IMG/VR virus record: IMGVR_UViG_3300025011_000011 | Coordinates: 1-44,056 of that record | Length of the DNA stretch: 44,056 nucleotides | Strand: one strand, 5' to 3' | Source of the DNA: a virus | In this document: positions 16,492-25,245 of the stretch, one piece after another | Numbering within the stretch: the stretch's first letter is position 1 | Layout of the letters: the number at the start of each line of letters is the position of its first letter | The notes under the pieces: generated by a model | The model's input: the letters and a program-made list of their open reading frames with translations, nothing else | What the model was told of the DNA's origin: nothing | Databases searched by the model: none | Position numbers and translations under genes: made by a program

Positions 16492-17003
16492 TTACCTATT
16501 GCCATTGCCCCACAAAACCTCATTCCTTCCTTTTCTGGATATCCATTAGGATTTACAAAGCAACACTTTATATTCATTACCTCACAAATAAGGTATATAT
16601 TTTGAGCTACAAATCCAGCATCTAAGTATGGCATAAAATTTATTTCGTTTGGAGACTTATACGCTTGCATATTAGCATAAAACAATATTACCCTATCTGC
16701 TTTTTCTATCCATCCACGTCCTCCAACTAAGTTTTCAATTCCATCTTTAGTTTCAACCATTTCAATTGCTTTACGATTGCAAGAACTTGGTGCTAACATT
16801 CCGGATCTTAAGATGGTTTTCATCTCATCGTCACTAACGTTTTTGGTATAGATTCTTCTACTCCTTCGTTGTGACATGATCTTTAATAATCTATCTAAAT
16901 CTTCGTTGTCATATTTTCCAAATTCAATATCTGCTATTTCTCCAGATAAAAGTTTTTTCTTTCTATCTTGATGTGCTAAATATCTACATTGAAAATTATC
17001 CAT
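16488..17003 (-). CDS. Nitroreductase-family flavoprotein (shortened)
   Basis: 171 aa. RRSRRIYTKNVSDDEMKTIL...APSSCNRKAIEMV is the FMN-phosphate-binding N-terminal pattern of nitroreductases, and MPYLDAGFVAQNIYLICEVMNI matches the dimer/FMN helix. The chain ends at FCGAMAIGK, shortly after the usual 'GYP' position, so the C-terminal arm is short. The substrate is unknown; in this setting it might tailor a sugar or nucleotide. Unusual inside a phage morphogenesis operon. Confidence 0.7.
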   Translation of the reverse strand: MDNFQCRYLAHQDRKKKLLSGEIADIEFGKYDNEDLDRLLKIMSQRRSRRIYTKNVSDDEMKTILRSGMLAPSSCNRKAIEMVETKDGIENLVGGRGWIEKADRVILFYANMQAYKSPNEINFMPYLDAGFVAQNIYLICEVMNIKCCFVNPNGYPEKEGMRFCGAMAIGK

Positions 17004-17268
17004 TTTGATGAGTTCTTAAATGAGAAGCTAAACCTATTCTGCTTTTACAAACTTTTCCACATATTGCACATATATCATTTCCTTCTATCTCATTTACTAC
17101 TTCCTTTTTTATCTCATCTTTTTCTTTTTCATTAGATAATGATCCTACTGGTTCTATTTCTCTATTTTCTATAGCTACTCTTGCTGCATCGAAATCGAAG
17201 TCAACAATATCACCAACTTGATAACCCTCTCCCCATCTTCCTGCTGGTGCTGATAAAATTTTATACAT
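16996..17268 (-). CDS. Small protein with a C-terminal C2H2 zinc finger
   Basis: 90 aa. N-terminal ~40 residues (GYQVGDIVDFDFDAARVAIENREIEPV) look like the small beta module often seen in phage head-region proteins. After an acidic linker comes CAICGKVCKSRIGLASHLRTH: Cys-x2-Cys-x12-His-x3-His, a classic C2H2 finger spacing more typical of eukaryotes. The finger may bind nucleic acid or a partner protein. Overlaps the nitroreductase gene by eight bases. Confidence 0.75.
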   Translation of the reverse strand: MYKILSAPAGRWGEGYQVGDIVDFDFDAARVAIENREIEPVGSLSNEKEKDEIKKEVVNEIEGNDICAICGKVCKSRIGLASHLRTHQNG

Positions 17269-17271
17269 AAT

Positions 17272-19557
17272 TTATTTTAGGACTTTGTCCCAGTTTTTAG
17301 TTATTAATTTCCAATTAAATGTTTCTTTAGCCCACTCTTCTTCAACGGTTGAGTTCTTAAATGATGAAAACTTTATAGTATTAAGATATTTTCCAACATT
17401 TTCCGTATCTCCAAAAGTATTTTCTGTTTTCCATTTTTCACCAGAAGTATGTAGAACATCTCCAAAATTTACTATTTCTTTTAAAGCTGCAAAATCAGAT
17501 GTTATACAGTGGCATCCTGCTGCTTGAGCCTTTGATGCACTTATGCAGTGAATCTCATAGAATTGCGTCGGATAAAGAAATATTCCTGCTTCAAGATATT
17601 TTTTAGCTATAGCTTTATGAGAAATCATTATTCCTCCTTCAGCTCTACCTTCTTCTACAAGTTTTTGGAATCTTGCATTTTGTTTTTCATAGAAAGACAT
17701 TAATTCTTTATTGTCTTTATGCCAAGCTAGAAAGTTTCCCCAACCATAATACCAAGCTAATTTCCATGGTTTTTCTGGTTGTTCTTCAATGAGTTTTTCA
17801 AAGATATCAAGTGTAGCGTCAATGTGTCTATCTGGACTAGAAGTATTAAGAACGAGATATGGATTTCTTTCAATTTTTTCATTAAAAAGTGATACATCTA
17901 TTCCATTTGGAATAATTGAAAACTTTTCATCTAGTACATTTGGAAACAAATCTCTATGAGCTTTTGTTTTAACCATTATGCTGTGAAATTTCTCAACTCT
18001 ATCTGGTGTTAATTCTCCTTCTGGAAGTACATCATGTAAGTCTAATAGTATCTTTTTAGCGTTTAACTTAAAGTCTACTGGCTTAGGATGTCTCCACAAA
18101 ATAATGACGTCTTGTTTATCTCTAATATTGAATTCCCAATAAGGTTTATACATAACCCCATCGTATTCTTTTGCTGAATGTCCACAGTTATTATAAACTG
18201 TAACATTCCATCCAAGTTTGGATAATCCTTTAGATAGGTTTATTACTGCTTCTTCACTTCCACCAACTCCATCTTTTTCTGCTACTTCTGGATTCCATAT
18301 TTTATCAGTATAAGAACAGTAGTAAACTAGATCTTTTCCAGATGTTTCAGTTTTTACAAATTTTAAGTTCTTAAATATACAGAATTTAGGATGTGATTGA
18401 AACTTGAAATTATCACATAATATCTTAAGTTTGTCAATATCTTTAACTAACTCAGCATCTTTTATGAATTGATTTACAGCTTCTTCTATTTCTTGTTCCT
18501 TATTTAAAAGCTCTTCATACTCCTTTATATTTTCATTATCTGGATAAATCTTCTTACATCTTTTAAGAACTTCTATGGCGTTTTTAAATTCTTTCATTTG
18601 AAAATAAATATTAGCCAATACCATCATTGGATTAAAATCATAATCTCTAGGATTATACACAATAATAGATCGTTCTGGAATTTGTTTCTTGAGTCCTTCT
18701 AGTATAAAGTCCCTAGCTCTTTCTAGGTGTTTTGTTTTAGAAAGAAGTTCTCCAAGCTTAAGATATGCGTCTGGATAATTAGGTCTAATTGATAGTGCTT
18801 TTAAATAGTCATCTTCTGATTGTGATATATCACCAATCCTAAGATAAGCTATAAAAATTTCCTCTTCTGAATTAGAAACTGTTACGAATTTCTTTAAATA
18901 TTCAATAGCTTCTTTATCCTTACCTTCTCCTAAAAGAGCATTAGCTACTAACCATTCACCTCTTGGATCTCCTGGATGTTTTTCCATGAAAATACGAGCT
19001 ATTTCAATATTTCTTTCACTAGCTTTTTCTGCACGTTTTTCATTTGTTAAGTGCATTACTTCTATTTCATCAGTAAACATACTATTCAACTCTCTAAGTG
19101 GTGAAAAATCTTCGTGTATTTCTCCAACCCACTCAACAACTCCTCTTTTTACTAAGCGAGTTTTAAGATGTTTTACTGTGCATTTTTTTTGTGAATCAAA
19201 ATCATAAAGATAATTCATCACAATAGCGTCCATTCCATCTTTTTCAGATTTCGCTACTAGTGGTTTTAGTAATTCTGCACCACGAATAACATCGTCTGCA
19301 TCACACCAAAATATGTAATCTCCAGTTGTTTGTTTAAATGAAAAGTTTCTTGCTTTAGAAAAATCATTTTCCCAGTTAAAGAACGATTCAACACCTCCAT
19401 ATTTTGATATAACTTTTGAAACCTCTTTGTTAGGTTTTTCTCCAGCCTGTGTTATGCAAATCTCATCTACATTATTAGATAAATATTTTAAACATCTGTC
19501 TAAAAGTTTAGCTTCTTCATTAGATGGTTTTACAATCATTGCTAATGATAATTTCAT
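17272..19557 (-). CDS. Large bifunctional glycosyltransferase: GT2 + TPR + GT4
   Basis: 761 aa. Residues 1-~200: GT2 domain with WCDADD (84-89). Residues ~200-370: TPR-like helices (YPDAYLKLGELLSKTKHLERARDF; DNENIKEYEELL). Residues ~408-760: GT4-like (VGGSEEAVINLSKGLSKLGW, HDVLPEG, IPNGIDVSLF, YEIHCISASKAQAAGCHCITSD), a GT-B fold. It could assemble a glycan in two steps, on a virion protein or on the host surface. The start MKLSL repeats that of the next upstream small gene. Confidence 0.8.
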   Translation of the reverse strand: MKLSLAMIVKPSNEEAKLLDRCLKYLSNNVDEICITQAGEKPNKEVSKVISKYGGVESFFNWENDFSKARNFSFKQTTGDYIFWCDADDVIRGAELLKPLVAKSEKDGMDAIVMNYLYDFDSQKKCTVKHLKTRLVKRGVVEWVGEIHEDFSPLRELNSMFTDEIEVMHLTNEKRAEKASERNIEIARIFMEKHPGDPRGEWLVANALLGEGKDKEAIEYLKKFVTVSNSEEEIFIAYLRIGDISQSEDDYLKALSIRPNYPDAYLKLGELLSKTKHLERARDFILEGLKKQIPERSIIVYNPRDYDFNPMMVLANIYFQMKEFKNAIEVLKRCKKIYPDNENIKEYEELLNKEQEIEEAVNQFIKDAELVKDIDKLKILCDNFKFQSHPKFCIFKNLKFVKTETSGKDLVYYCSYTDKIWNPEVAEKDGVGGSEEAVINLSKGLSKLGWNVTVYNNCGHSAKEYDGVMYKPYWEFNIRDKQDVIILWRHPKPVDFKLNAKKILLDLHDVLPEGELTPDRVEKFHSIMVKTKAHRDLFPNVLDEKFSIIPNGIDVSLFNEKIERNPYLVLNTSSPDRHIDATLDIFEKLIEEQPEKPWKLAWYYGWGNFLAWHKDNKELMSFYEKQNARFQKLVEEGRAEGGIMISHKAIAKKYLEAGIFLYPTQFYEIHCISASKAQAAGCHCITSDFAALKEIVNFGDVLHTSGEKWKTENTFGDTENVGKYLNTIKFSSFKNSTVEEEWAKETFNWKLITKNWDKVLK

Positions 19558-19760
19558 ATTGTAATATCAAGAAATATATTTATTAATAGTCCGTGAAATC
19601 TTAGTCCATACAATGTTTTATACTCTCCGATATATTTCAATGAGGTTGATGTATGTACATACTTTCCATTCTTAGTAGGAACACGGTATTTTACAATGTT
19701 TATTTTTGGTATAAAACAAGATTTAAAACTTCTTTTATAGCAATTTAACGATAATTTCAT
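19554..19760 (-). CDS. Small hypothetical protein
   Basis: 68 aa, basic, aromatic-rich (KYRVPTKNGKYVHTSTSLKYIGEYKTLYGL). Its first codons and leader (aatATGAAATTATC.TTA) duplicate those of the glycosyltransferase gene immediately downstream, so the 5' end may have arisen by a local duplication. Overlaps the glycosyltransferase start by four bases. No family recognised. Confidence 0.45.
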   Translation of the reverse strand: MKLSLNCYKRSFKSCFIPKINIVKYRVPTKNGKYVHTSTSLKYIGEYKTLYGLRFHGLLINIFLDITI

Positions 19761-19761
19761 A

Positions 19762-20052
19762 TTAGTATGTTTGTGGTATAAGAAATTGAGGAAATCTTCT
19801 TGCTAACCATAAGTCTTCACCTTTCAGTTCTAGGAATCTTGGTTCTCCTATAGAGCCATCTAAAGAATTCCATAGTCCTTCTGAGAAACGAAATGTTCCT
19901 CTCATCTTACCATCCTTGGTTGAAGCTAATTCAGTGTTTGTTAATTTTCCTCTTTTTTCTTTTATAGAATTTAAAAGTAGTTTGTATTCTTCTTGGTGGT
20001 TCTTGATATAATTTTCTATTACATCTGTTATGAATTCTTGTCTATGCGTCAT
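19762..20052 (-). CDS. Small hypothetical protein following the chaperonin
   Basis: 96 aa. N-terminal helix (FITDVIENYIKNHQEEYKLLLNSI), then a basic segment and C-terminal GEPRFLELKGEDLWLARRFPQFL. It overlaps the chaperonin gene by 11 bases and is therefore co-translated with it. It lacks the beta-barrel mobile-loop pattern of GroES, so it is not an obvious co-chaperonin, though a functional partner role cannot be excluded. Confidence 0.55.
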   Translation of the reverse strand: MTHRQEFITDVIENYIKNHQEEYKLLLNSIKEKRGKLTNTELASTKDGKMRGTFRFSEGLWNSLDGSIGEPRFLELKGEDLWLARRFPQFLIPQTY

Positions 20053-21427
20053 TTCTTTGTATGAGTGCTGCCTCAGCTGTCAAGATTGATGTAGCTGTGG
20101 ACACCGCATTAGTTAATGCCGCTTTAATCACTTTAACAGAATCTTTTACATTATCAAGATTTCCAAGTTCTGATACACTTTTAACTCCACTATTTATCTT
20201 GATCTGTTCCATTGGAGACTGACATGCTATTTTCATTATCCTTTCTCCTTCATTCTTTGGAGTTCTAAACAAACTTTCTGCAATTAATGACAATTTGAAT
20301 CCAGCTCCAGTAACAAATCCTCCATCATAAGCCGATTTAGCTGCGTTAATAGCGTCTTCTACCTTTAAAACTATCTCTTGTCTTTCTACATCTGTTGGTT
20401 TGCCAACATGGACTATCCCAATTCCTCCAGATAAAAACGAAATTCTCTTTTTAAGTAACTCCTTGTTAAATTTTGATTCTTCTTTATCTAGTTTAGTTGA
20501 GAGTTTTTCTATATAATCTTTTACATTTCCATTTCCACCAATCAATGTTGTGTTTTCTTTATCAATAACAACTTTACCAGCTCTATTCCCAAATGCTTCA
20601 AGATCTTCAATATTAGTATCTAAATTTTTAACAGCTGCTACTTTAAATGTACCTTTCATTTTAAACTGAGTAATCAATGTGAGTGCGGTTTTATCCCACT
20701 GTGGTGCTATAACTACTGCTTCCATATCTCCATTTCCAGCTAATACTTGCAATTTTTTAGCTAAATCCTCAGCTTCAAATTTTTCTTTAAATATAATCAA
20801 TGGAATATCAAAGTATTGTTCACTGTCATCACTATAAAGTGCAACATTTTGTGAGCTAAATTGAATACCTTCAACTAATTCACTTTCTAACACATCCTTT
20901 TCTGTTTCTTCAATAATAATATTTGCATTTTCTCCAAGTTTTTCATGAATATATGCAATAATTTTACCAATTTTTGGATCTAAACTTGAAGTTGTTGCTA
21001 TTTTTTCAATATCTTTCGATGATTTTACTTTAGTAGCATCTTTTTTAAGCTGCTCCAAAACTAAATCTAATGAATATTGAATTTGTGCTCTTAATTCTCT
21101 AGGTGCTACAAGTTGAGTATCACTAATTAGTTCATTTAGTAGAGATTGTAATATAACCAAGGTAGTGGTAGTGCCATCTCCAGCTACATTATTTGTTTTA
21201 GATGCACATTGTTTAGCCAACATAATTCCAGCTTGCTCAATTTCATCCTTAACCTCAACTGCTCTTGCTATACTTACACCATCATTTATAATATCTGTCA
21301 AGTTTCCGTTATAAATAAGAACATTACGTCCATCTTTACCCATAGATACTTTAACTACATCGCAGCATTTATCTATTCCTTCCTTAATTTTTTGTCTGGC
21401 ATCATTGCCAAAAAGTATTTCTTTCAT
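20042..21427 (-). CDS. GroEL-like (group I) chaperonin, shortened
   Basis: 461 aa versus about 548 for E. coli GroEL. ATP site residues are kept: NDGVSIA (Asp 49 = GroEL D52), GDGTTTT (Asp 84 = D87), VEDAI (Asp 358 = catalytic D398). By eye about 27 residues are lost from the apical domain after KVAAVK and about 21 from the equatorial domain, and the GGM tail is absent. The polar/GroES-binding segment differs (EGIQFSSQNVALYSDD). It sits directly downstream of the major capsid gene, so capsid or tail protein folding is the likely job. No GroES gene seen. Confidence 0.9.
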   Translation of the reverse strand: MKEILFGNDARQKIKEGIDKCCDVVKVSMGKDGRNVLIYNGNLTDIINDGVSIARAVEVKDEIEQAGIMLAKQCASKTNNVAGDGTTTTLVILQSLLNELISDTQLVAPRELRAQIQYSLDLVLEQLKKDATKVKSSKDIEKIATTSSLDPKIGKIIAYIHEKLGENANIIIEETEKDVLESELVEGIQFSSQNVALYSDDSEQYFDIPLIIFKEKFEAEDLAKKLQVLAGNGDMEAVVIAPQWDKTALTLITQFKMKGTFKVAAVKNLDTNIEDLEAFGNRAGKVVIDKENTTLIGGNGNVKDYIEKLSTKLDKEESKFNKELLKKRISFLSGGIGIVHVGKPTDVERQEIVLKVEDAINAAKSAYDGGFVTGAGFKLSLIAESLFRTPKNEGERIMKIACQSPMEQIKINSGVKSVSELGNLDNVKDSVKVIKAALTNAVSTATSILTAEAALIQRNDA

Positions 21428-21445
21428 GTTGTTGTCCCAGAAGTC

Positions 21446-21492
21446 TGCAGGCTTAACGACTAATTAGACCTGCAAACCCCTGGGGTCGTTAA
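21446..21492 (-). ncRNA. Predicted pseudoknot in the leader of the chaperonin gene
   Basis: Between capsid stop and chaperonin start, minus-strand RNA contains TTAACGAC (21492-21485) complementary to GTCGTTAA (21460-21453) and TGCAGG (21474-21469) complementary to CCTGCA (21451-21446). The order a-b-a'-b' makes an H-type pseudoknot (8 and 6 bp) with a small CCC/GGG hairpin in the first loop. There is no T-run, so it is not a terminator. It may set the ratio of capsid to chaperonin expression. Confidence 0.5.
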
Positions 21493-21512
21493 TTTAACTA
21501 ATACAGGGGGAT

Positions 21513-21530
21513 TGAAAGCTATTACGCTTT
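21513..21530 (-). other. Hairpin over the major capsid stop codon
   Basis: Minus strand GAAAGC / GCTTTC (6 bp) with loop GTAATA spans the end of the capsid gene and its TAA stop. It may stabilise the abundant capsid mRNA or slow ribosomes before the downstream chaperonin leader. Confidence 0.4.
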
Positions 21531-22442
21531 CTTAAATCCAGTTGCAAAGAAGTTAGTATCTTGATTCCTTGTTTCCAAAGTCATTTTACCAACGATTGCT
21601 CGTGGATCACTATCTCCAGTTCTTGCGAGACCTGCGTCTACGTAAGGTTTCTTGAGATAAGCTACTTTAAGTTTCTCGGGGTTAATTCCAAGAATTCTTG
21701 CAGTAGCATCAGCAGCTACTTGAACGTATCGGTGTACATGTACACGTACTTTTCCAAGCCCAGTTTCAACAACATCAACAACTCTTACGATTTCTTTGAT
21801 GTTCAAACCAGTATTAACAACATTTGTTTTGTTGGTAAAGCTGTCAATCTGATCACGTAGGTAAGAACCTACATAGATATCAGTTGCAACATCACCATTG
21901 GTGTTGTCATATTGATTCTTCATCAAACCAGTAAGGATTGATGCTGAGAATACAGTTCCAGATGTATGAGCTGTTGTATTAGCTGCCTTCGAGATAGACA
22001 TGATAATACCACCCATACGTGGAGCTGTTCCTGAAGCGCCTGATACCAAAGAACCTCTTACCAAATCGTACTCAACTGAATTCATCCAGTTTTTCATTGC
22101 TTTGGTAGTTTGTCTTGCGAGTTCATTGTCGCCATGATAATGTTCAATTTCTTGCTGTGTTCGAGAAACCTCAAACGGATAAGCGCAAATTTGAACCAAG
22201 TTGGTCAGACGGGCTGGAGTTGTCAAAGTTTTGTTTGTGTACGCACCTGCTTCATTGGATGCCAATGAGCTAACGCTGTCCAAAGTATCAGTCAACACAT
22301 TGTGAACTGTTTGGATAGCAGATGTTTTACCAAGAGTATTGTGGATAAGATCTTCCGTTGCCGTAAGAATCTCAACCATTCCCAATACATCTTCTTTGAT
22401 GGATACGTCACCATAACTACGAAGAATTAAATCTTCTGCCAT
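21522..22442 (-). CDS. Major capsid protein (SU10/HK97-like fold)
   Basis: 306 aa. Pattern AGAYTNKTLTTPARLTNLVQICAYPFEVSRTQQEIEHYHGDNELARQ..KAMKNWMNSVEYDLVRGSLVSG...APRMGGI is that of the DUF5309/SU10-type major capsid family. It follows the acidic scaffold gene by 12 bases and has higher GC and codon regularity than most neighbours, as expected for the most abundant virion protein. Confidence 0.8.
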   Translation of the reverse strand: MAEDLILRSYGDVSIKEDVLGMVEILTATEDLIHNTLGKTSAIQTVHNVLTDTLDSVSSLASNEAGAYTNKTLTTPARLTNLVQICAYPFEVSRTQQEIEHYHGDNELARQTTKAMKNWMNSVEYDLVRGSLVSGASGTAPRMGGIIMSISKAANTTAHTSGTVFSASILTGLMKNQYDNTNGDVATDIYVGSYLRDQIDSFTNKTNVVNTGLNIKEIVRVVDVVETGLGKVRVHVHRYVQVAADATARILGINPEKLKVAYLKKPYVDAGLARTGDSDPRAIVGKMTLETRNQDTNFFATGFKKA

Positions 22443-22454
22443 AATGATATTGGT

Positions 22455-23063
22455 CTATTTTCCCAAACCAAGCATTTCTGTTACCATAGCTTCTTGCGCT
22501 GCCGCATTACCACTTCTGGCTTGATCTATAAGACCCTTGATTTTTGAATTGTCGACCGGTTTAACTCTATTTCTAGAGCTTACTCCAATCTCTCTTTCTT
22601 TTTCCTGTTCTTCTCTACTTAGAACCAAGGGCTTCACTTTTTCCCATGCTTGAGCTAGGGACACACCAGAACCTTCAGCCAATGGCTTAATGTATTCTTC
22701 AAAGTGTGCTTTTGCCTCGGGTGATTCCATTAGAAACTCAATTTTGTCAAGTTTTTCTGTTGTCTCCCGTGACATGTCTTCCGACTTTCGTGGAGCTGGT
22801 TTCCTTGCGGAAACTGCTGGTTCTACTTTCTTCCCAACAAAAGAACTAAGGTTCTTATAATGTTTTTCGTAATCTTCAATTGTCTCGAACTTTCGTCCTG
22901 CAATTTCAGATACTTTGGTAAGAAATTCTTGAGTAGCATCAACATCCTTAGTCGCTCCTACCGAGGTTTCATCTTGCTGTTCTTTGTCCTCTTCGAGTTC
23001 AAAGTCGTCGTCAAGAATCTCATCGTCGGTGTCGGATTCTAAGGGTTTGTTTACTTCAGTCAT
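22455..23063 (-). CDS. Capsid scaffolding protein
   Basis: 202 aa, strongly acidic N-terminus (DTDDEILDDDFELEEDKEQQDE), helical charged middle, and a basic C-terminal region (SSRNRVKPVDNSKIKGLI). Composition and the location just before the major capsid gene are typical of scaffolds that direct procapsid assembly and then leave. Confidence 0.75.
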   Translation of the reverse strand: MTEVNKPLESDTDDEILDDDFELEEDKEQQDETSVGATKDVDATQEFLTKVSEIAGRKFETIEDYEKHYKNLSSFVGKKVEPAVSARKPAPRKSEDMSRETTEKLDKIEFLMESPEAKAHFEEYIKPLAEGSGVSLAQAWEKVKPLVLSREEQEKEREIGVSSRNRVKPVDNSKIKGLIDQARSGNAAAQEAMVTEMLGLGK

Positions 23064-23169
23064 TTTTTATTCAGAGATTTATATACTTCACTTATTCGAC
23101 ATTTAGCTTTCGCCATTAAGTTACTTCGTATATTCTAATTAATTATTTAAAGCGCATAGCGCTAGAAAT

Positions 23170-23415
23170 CTATTCTAAATTACGAATTATTTCATCGTAA
23201 TCTGATTCTTCCAATTCTTTCAAGTCTTCTTTCGTTACATCAAATAAGTCACTAATCCAATCTTCCAATATAAGAAGTGCTTCTTTTTTCGCAAGAAAAT
23301 CCTTTTCATCTCTTGCATTACGAATATCAGAAATAAGCTTCATCCTTTCTACGAGCAATTTAATTGCTGCACGATTATCTTCATTTGATAAAAATCGTTC
23401 TATTTTATACTTCAT
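23170..23415 (-). CDS. Small helical head-region protein
   Basis: 81 aa, predicted helical, with acidic C-terminus (KEDLKELEESDYDEIIRNLE). Starts four bases after the portal stop. Between portal and scaffold, it may be a portal-associated or assembly factor. No family recognised. The 106-bp gap after it shows no clear site. Confidence 0.5.
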   Translation of the reverse strand: MKYKIERFLSNEDNRAAIKLLVERMKLISDIRNARDEKDFLAKKEALLILEDWISDLFDVTKEDLKELEESDYDEIIRNLE

Positions 23416-23418
23416 ATT

Positions 23419-25245
23419 TTATACAACAGGTCTTGAACCTGGAGTAGGATTAAGAATTGCTTCATTATTCCCAGGAGCTTGAATTCCTGGTATTTCTGTA
23501 TTAGCCATTTGTTCTTGTCTAGCCTGTGCTGTTCCTAGGTCTTCTGGAGCTTGTATAAATCTATTTCCATCTAGTCCGAGAGAATCCATAATTTCTTTCA
23601 TTACTTCATCAACATCAAGTTTAGAACCTGGGAATTGAGCCATGATACCAAGAGCTTGAGTCATTGATTGAACAATTAATGCAGGGTTAAGTTCTTCATC
23701 TCCAATAGCTATGTCAATATCGTAATCAGTATTAAATGCATTATCTGTTATTGCTAGATATCTATCACCGCCCATTGTCTTAAACTCTTCTTTCATTCTA
23801 TCTATTTCTGCCTCCATTTCACCTGGCATTAGAATAAGCCCAGAATTTATTGCATCGTTAGCTTTCTGATAAACTGCATTTTTAATATATTTATCTTCTT
23901 GTAATTCAAAATCTTTTGAGTTTCCAGTTATTCGTATAATATCTCCTGGACGAATTACCTTATTTATCAGTGGAATAAGTTTCTTTTCTAACATTTCCTT
24001 AATTGAAAGTCCAACATTTTCCTGAACTAAGTTGAATCCAATCTTAGAACCACGCTCTTGAATTAGCGAGTTTGTAGCTGGAGTAGATGCTGATATATTT
24101 GAATTATCAAATGAACCAGTTACCTTAGTAGCCCAGTCCTTTGCGAATTCTTCATCCTTATAAGAAGATGGATCTACAGAACCAGAATCAATTCTATCAA
24201 ATTCATCTCTAGCTCCTTTAAGCTTAATAACCGATGTAGAGAACAACTTACTCACCTGTTGTGGTGAAACGCCACCACGAGCCTTCCAGAGACCTGTCTG
24301 AGCAATTCTAGCTGTGTTTCTTCGTATGTTTACAGTTTCGTTAATCTGAGCTTGAAGTGAGAACAACATTTCTGCTACTCCACGTCCAGCAAGTCTATTC
24401 CAAATATCCTTAAATTTAAAAATTGTATAAGGATGATCTTTAACTTCTTTTATTAAATGGCATACTGGAACTTTATCTTTAAGACCAGATGCTACTATTA
24501 AACCATAAACATATTCTCCATCATCTGATTCTTTTCCAGTTAATAGGCATTTTTCCATCCAACCATATCGTTCATAAACATCAACCATTGGAATCTCTGA
24601 AACTATACTTCCTCTTGAGGCAATATCAAATCCACTTCTATCAATAACCTCTGAACCATAAACATCCCCTACATTTGCCCATTTTCCAATCTTTCCTTCA
24701 TCTTTAAATTCTGGTAGGAATAGAACATTTCGTTCTATAATTGGTGTTTCATCTAAATTATTAGCAGATGGATCAGCAATAATATTTAAACAATCAATTA
24801 CTCTTGCTTTAATTTCTCTGCCTTCTTTCCATGTTTTAACATAACAAGTCCCATCAATGGACATCATCCTAATAACGGTATTGATAAGTTTCCCAAATTT
24901 AATTCTATCAAGATAGTATTTTAAAACATATCTAAACATAGAAGCAATTCCATGAGAATCATAATTCTTAGCTTTAACTTTGATATCGTTTGTATCTATA
25001 TCAATATTTTTAACAATGTCTTCAACTATCCACTCTGTTAGTGGAACAAATAGTTTCTTTCTTCCTGTAACTGGGTCTTTTTCAACATCAAAAACTCCAA
25101 AATAATTCTTTCTAGCTTTCTTAATAACGTTTTTCATCATGAAAGAGTATCTATCAGTAACACTGACTTCTCCTTCTTCCCAATTTGTAACTTCATTTTG
25201 GAGAAGTGCTATAGCCTTACTCTCCTGGTCGTTTGGTTCGTACAT
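23419..25245 (-). CDS. Portal protein (P22-like)
   Basis: 608 aa. N-terminal helices (QNEVTNWEEGEVSVTDRYSFMMKNVIKKARKNYFGVF), a wing region with VIRMMSIDGTCYVKTWK and ARVIDCLNIIADPSA, and a C-terminal Gln/Pro-rich tail. Length and pattern match the P22-type portal family used by podoviruses. It lies between large terminase and scaffold genes. The portal is the dodecameric DNA gate and the docking site for terminase and tail. Confidence 0.8.
   Translation of the reverse strand: MYEPNDQESKAIALLQNEVTNWEEGEVSVTDRYSFMMKNVIKKARKNYFGVFDVEKDPVTGRKKLFVPLTEWIVEDIVKNIDIDTNDIKVKAKNYDSHGIASMFRYVLKYYLDRIKFGKLINTVIRMMSIDGTCYVKTWKEGREIKARVIDCLNIIADPSANNLDETPIIERNVLFLPEFKDEGKIGKWANVGDVYGSEVIDRSGFDIASRGSIVSEIPMVDVYERYGWMEKCLLTGKESDDGEYVYGLIVASGLKDKVPVCHLIKEVKDHPYTIFKFKDIWNRLAGRGVAEMLFSLQAQINETVNIRRNTARIAQTGLWKARGGVSPQQVSKLFSTSVIKLKGARDEFDRIDSGSVDPSSYKDEEFAKDWATKVTGSFDNSNISASTPATNSLIQERGSKIGFNLVQENVGLSIKEMLEKKLIPLINKVIRPGDIIRITGNSKDFELQEDKYIKNAVYQKANDAINSGLILMPGEMEAEIDRMKEEFKTMGGDRYLAITDNAFNTDYDIDIAIGDEELNPALIVQSMTQALGIMAQFPGSKLDVDEVMKEIMDSLGLDGNRFIQAPEDLGTAQARQEQMANTEIPGIQAPGNNEAILNPTPGSRPVV

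Noticed and set aside
19762-20052. GroES partner for the chaperonin
   Set aside because: Right size and position, but it is helical and basic and lacks a GroES-like beta-barrel with glycine-rich mobile loop.
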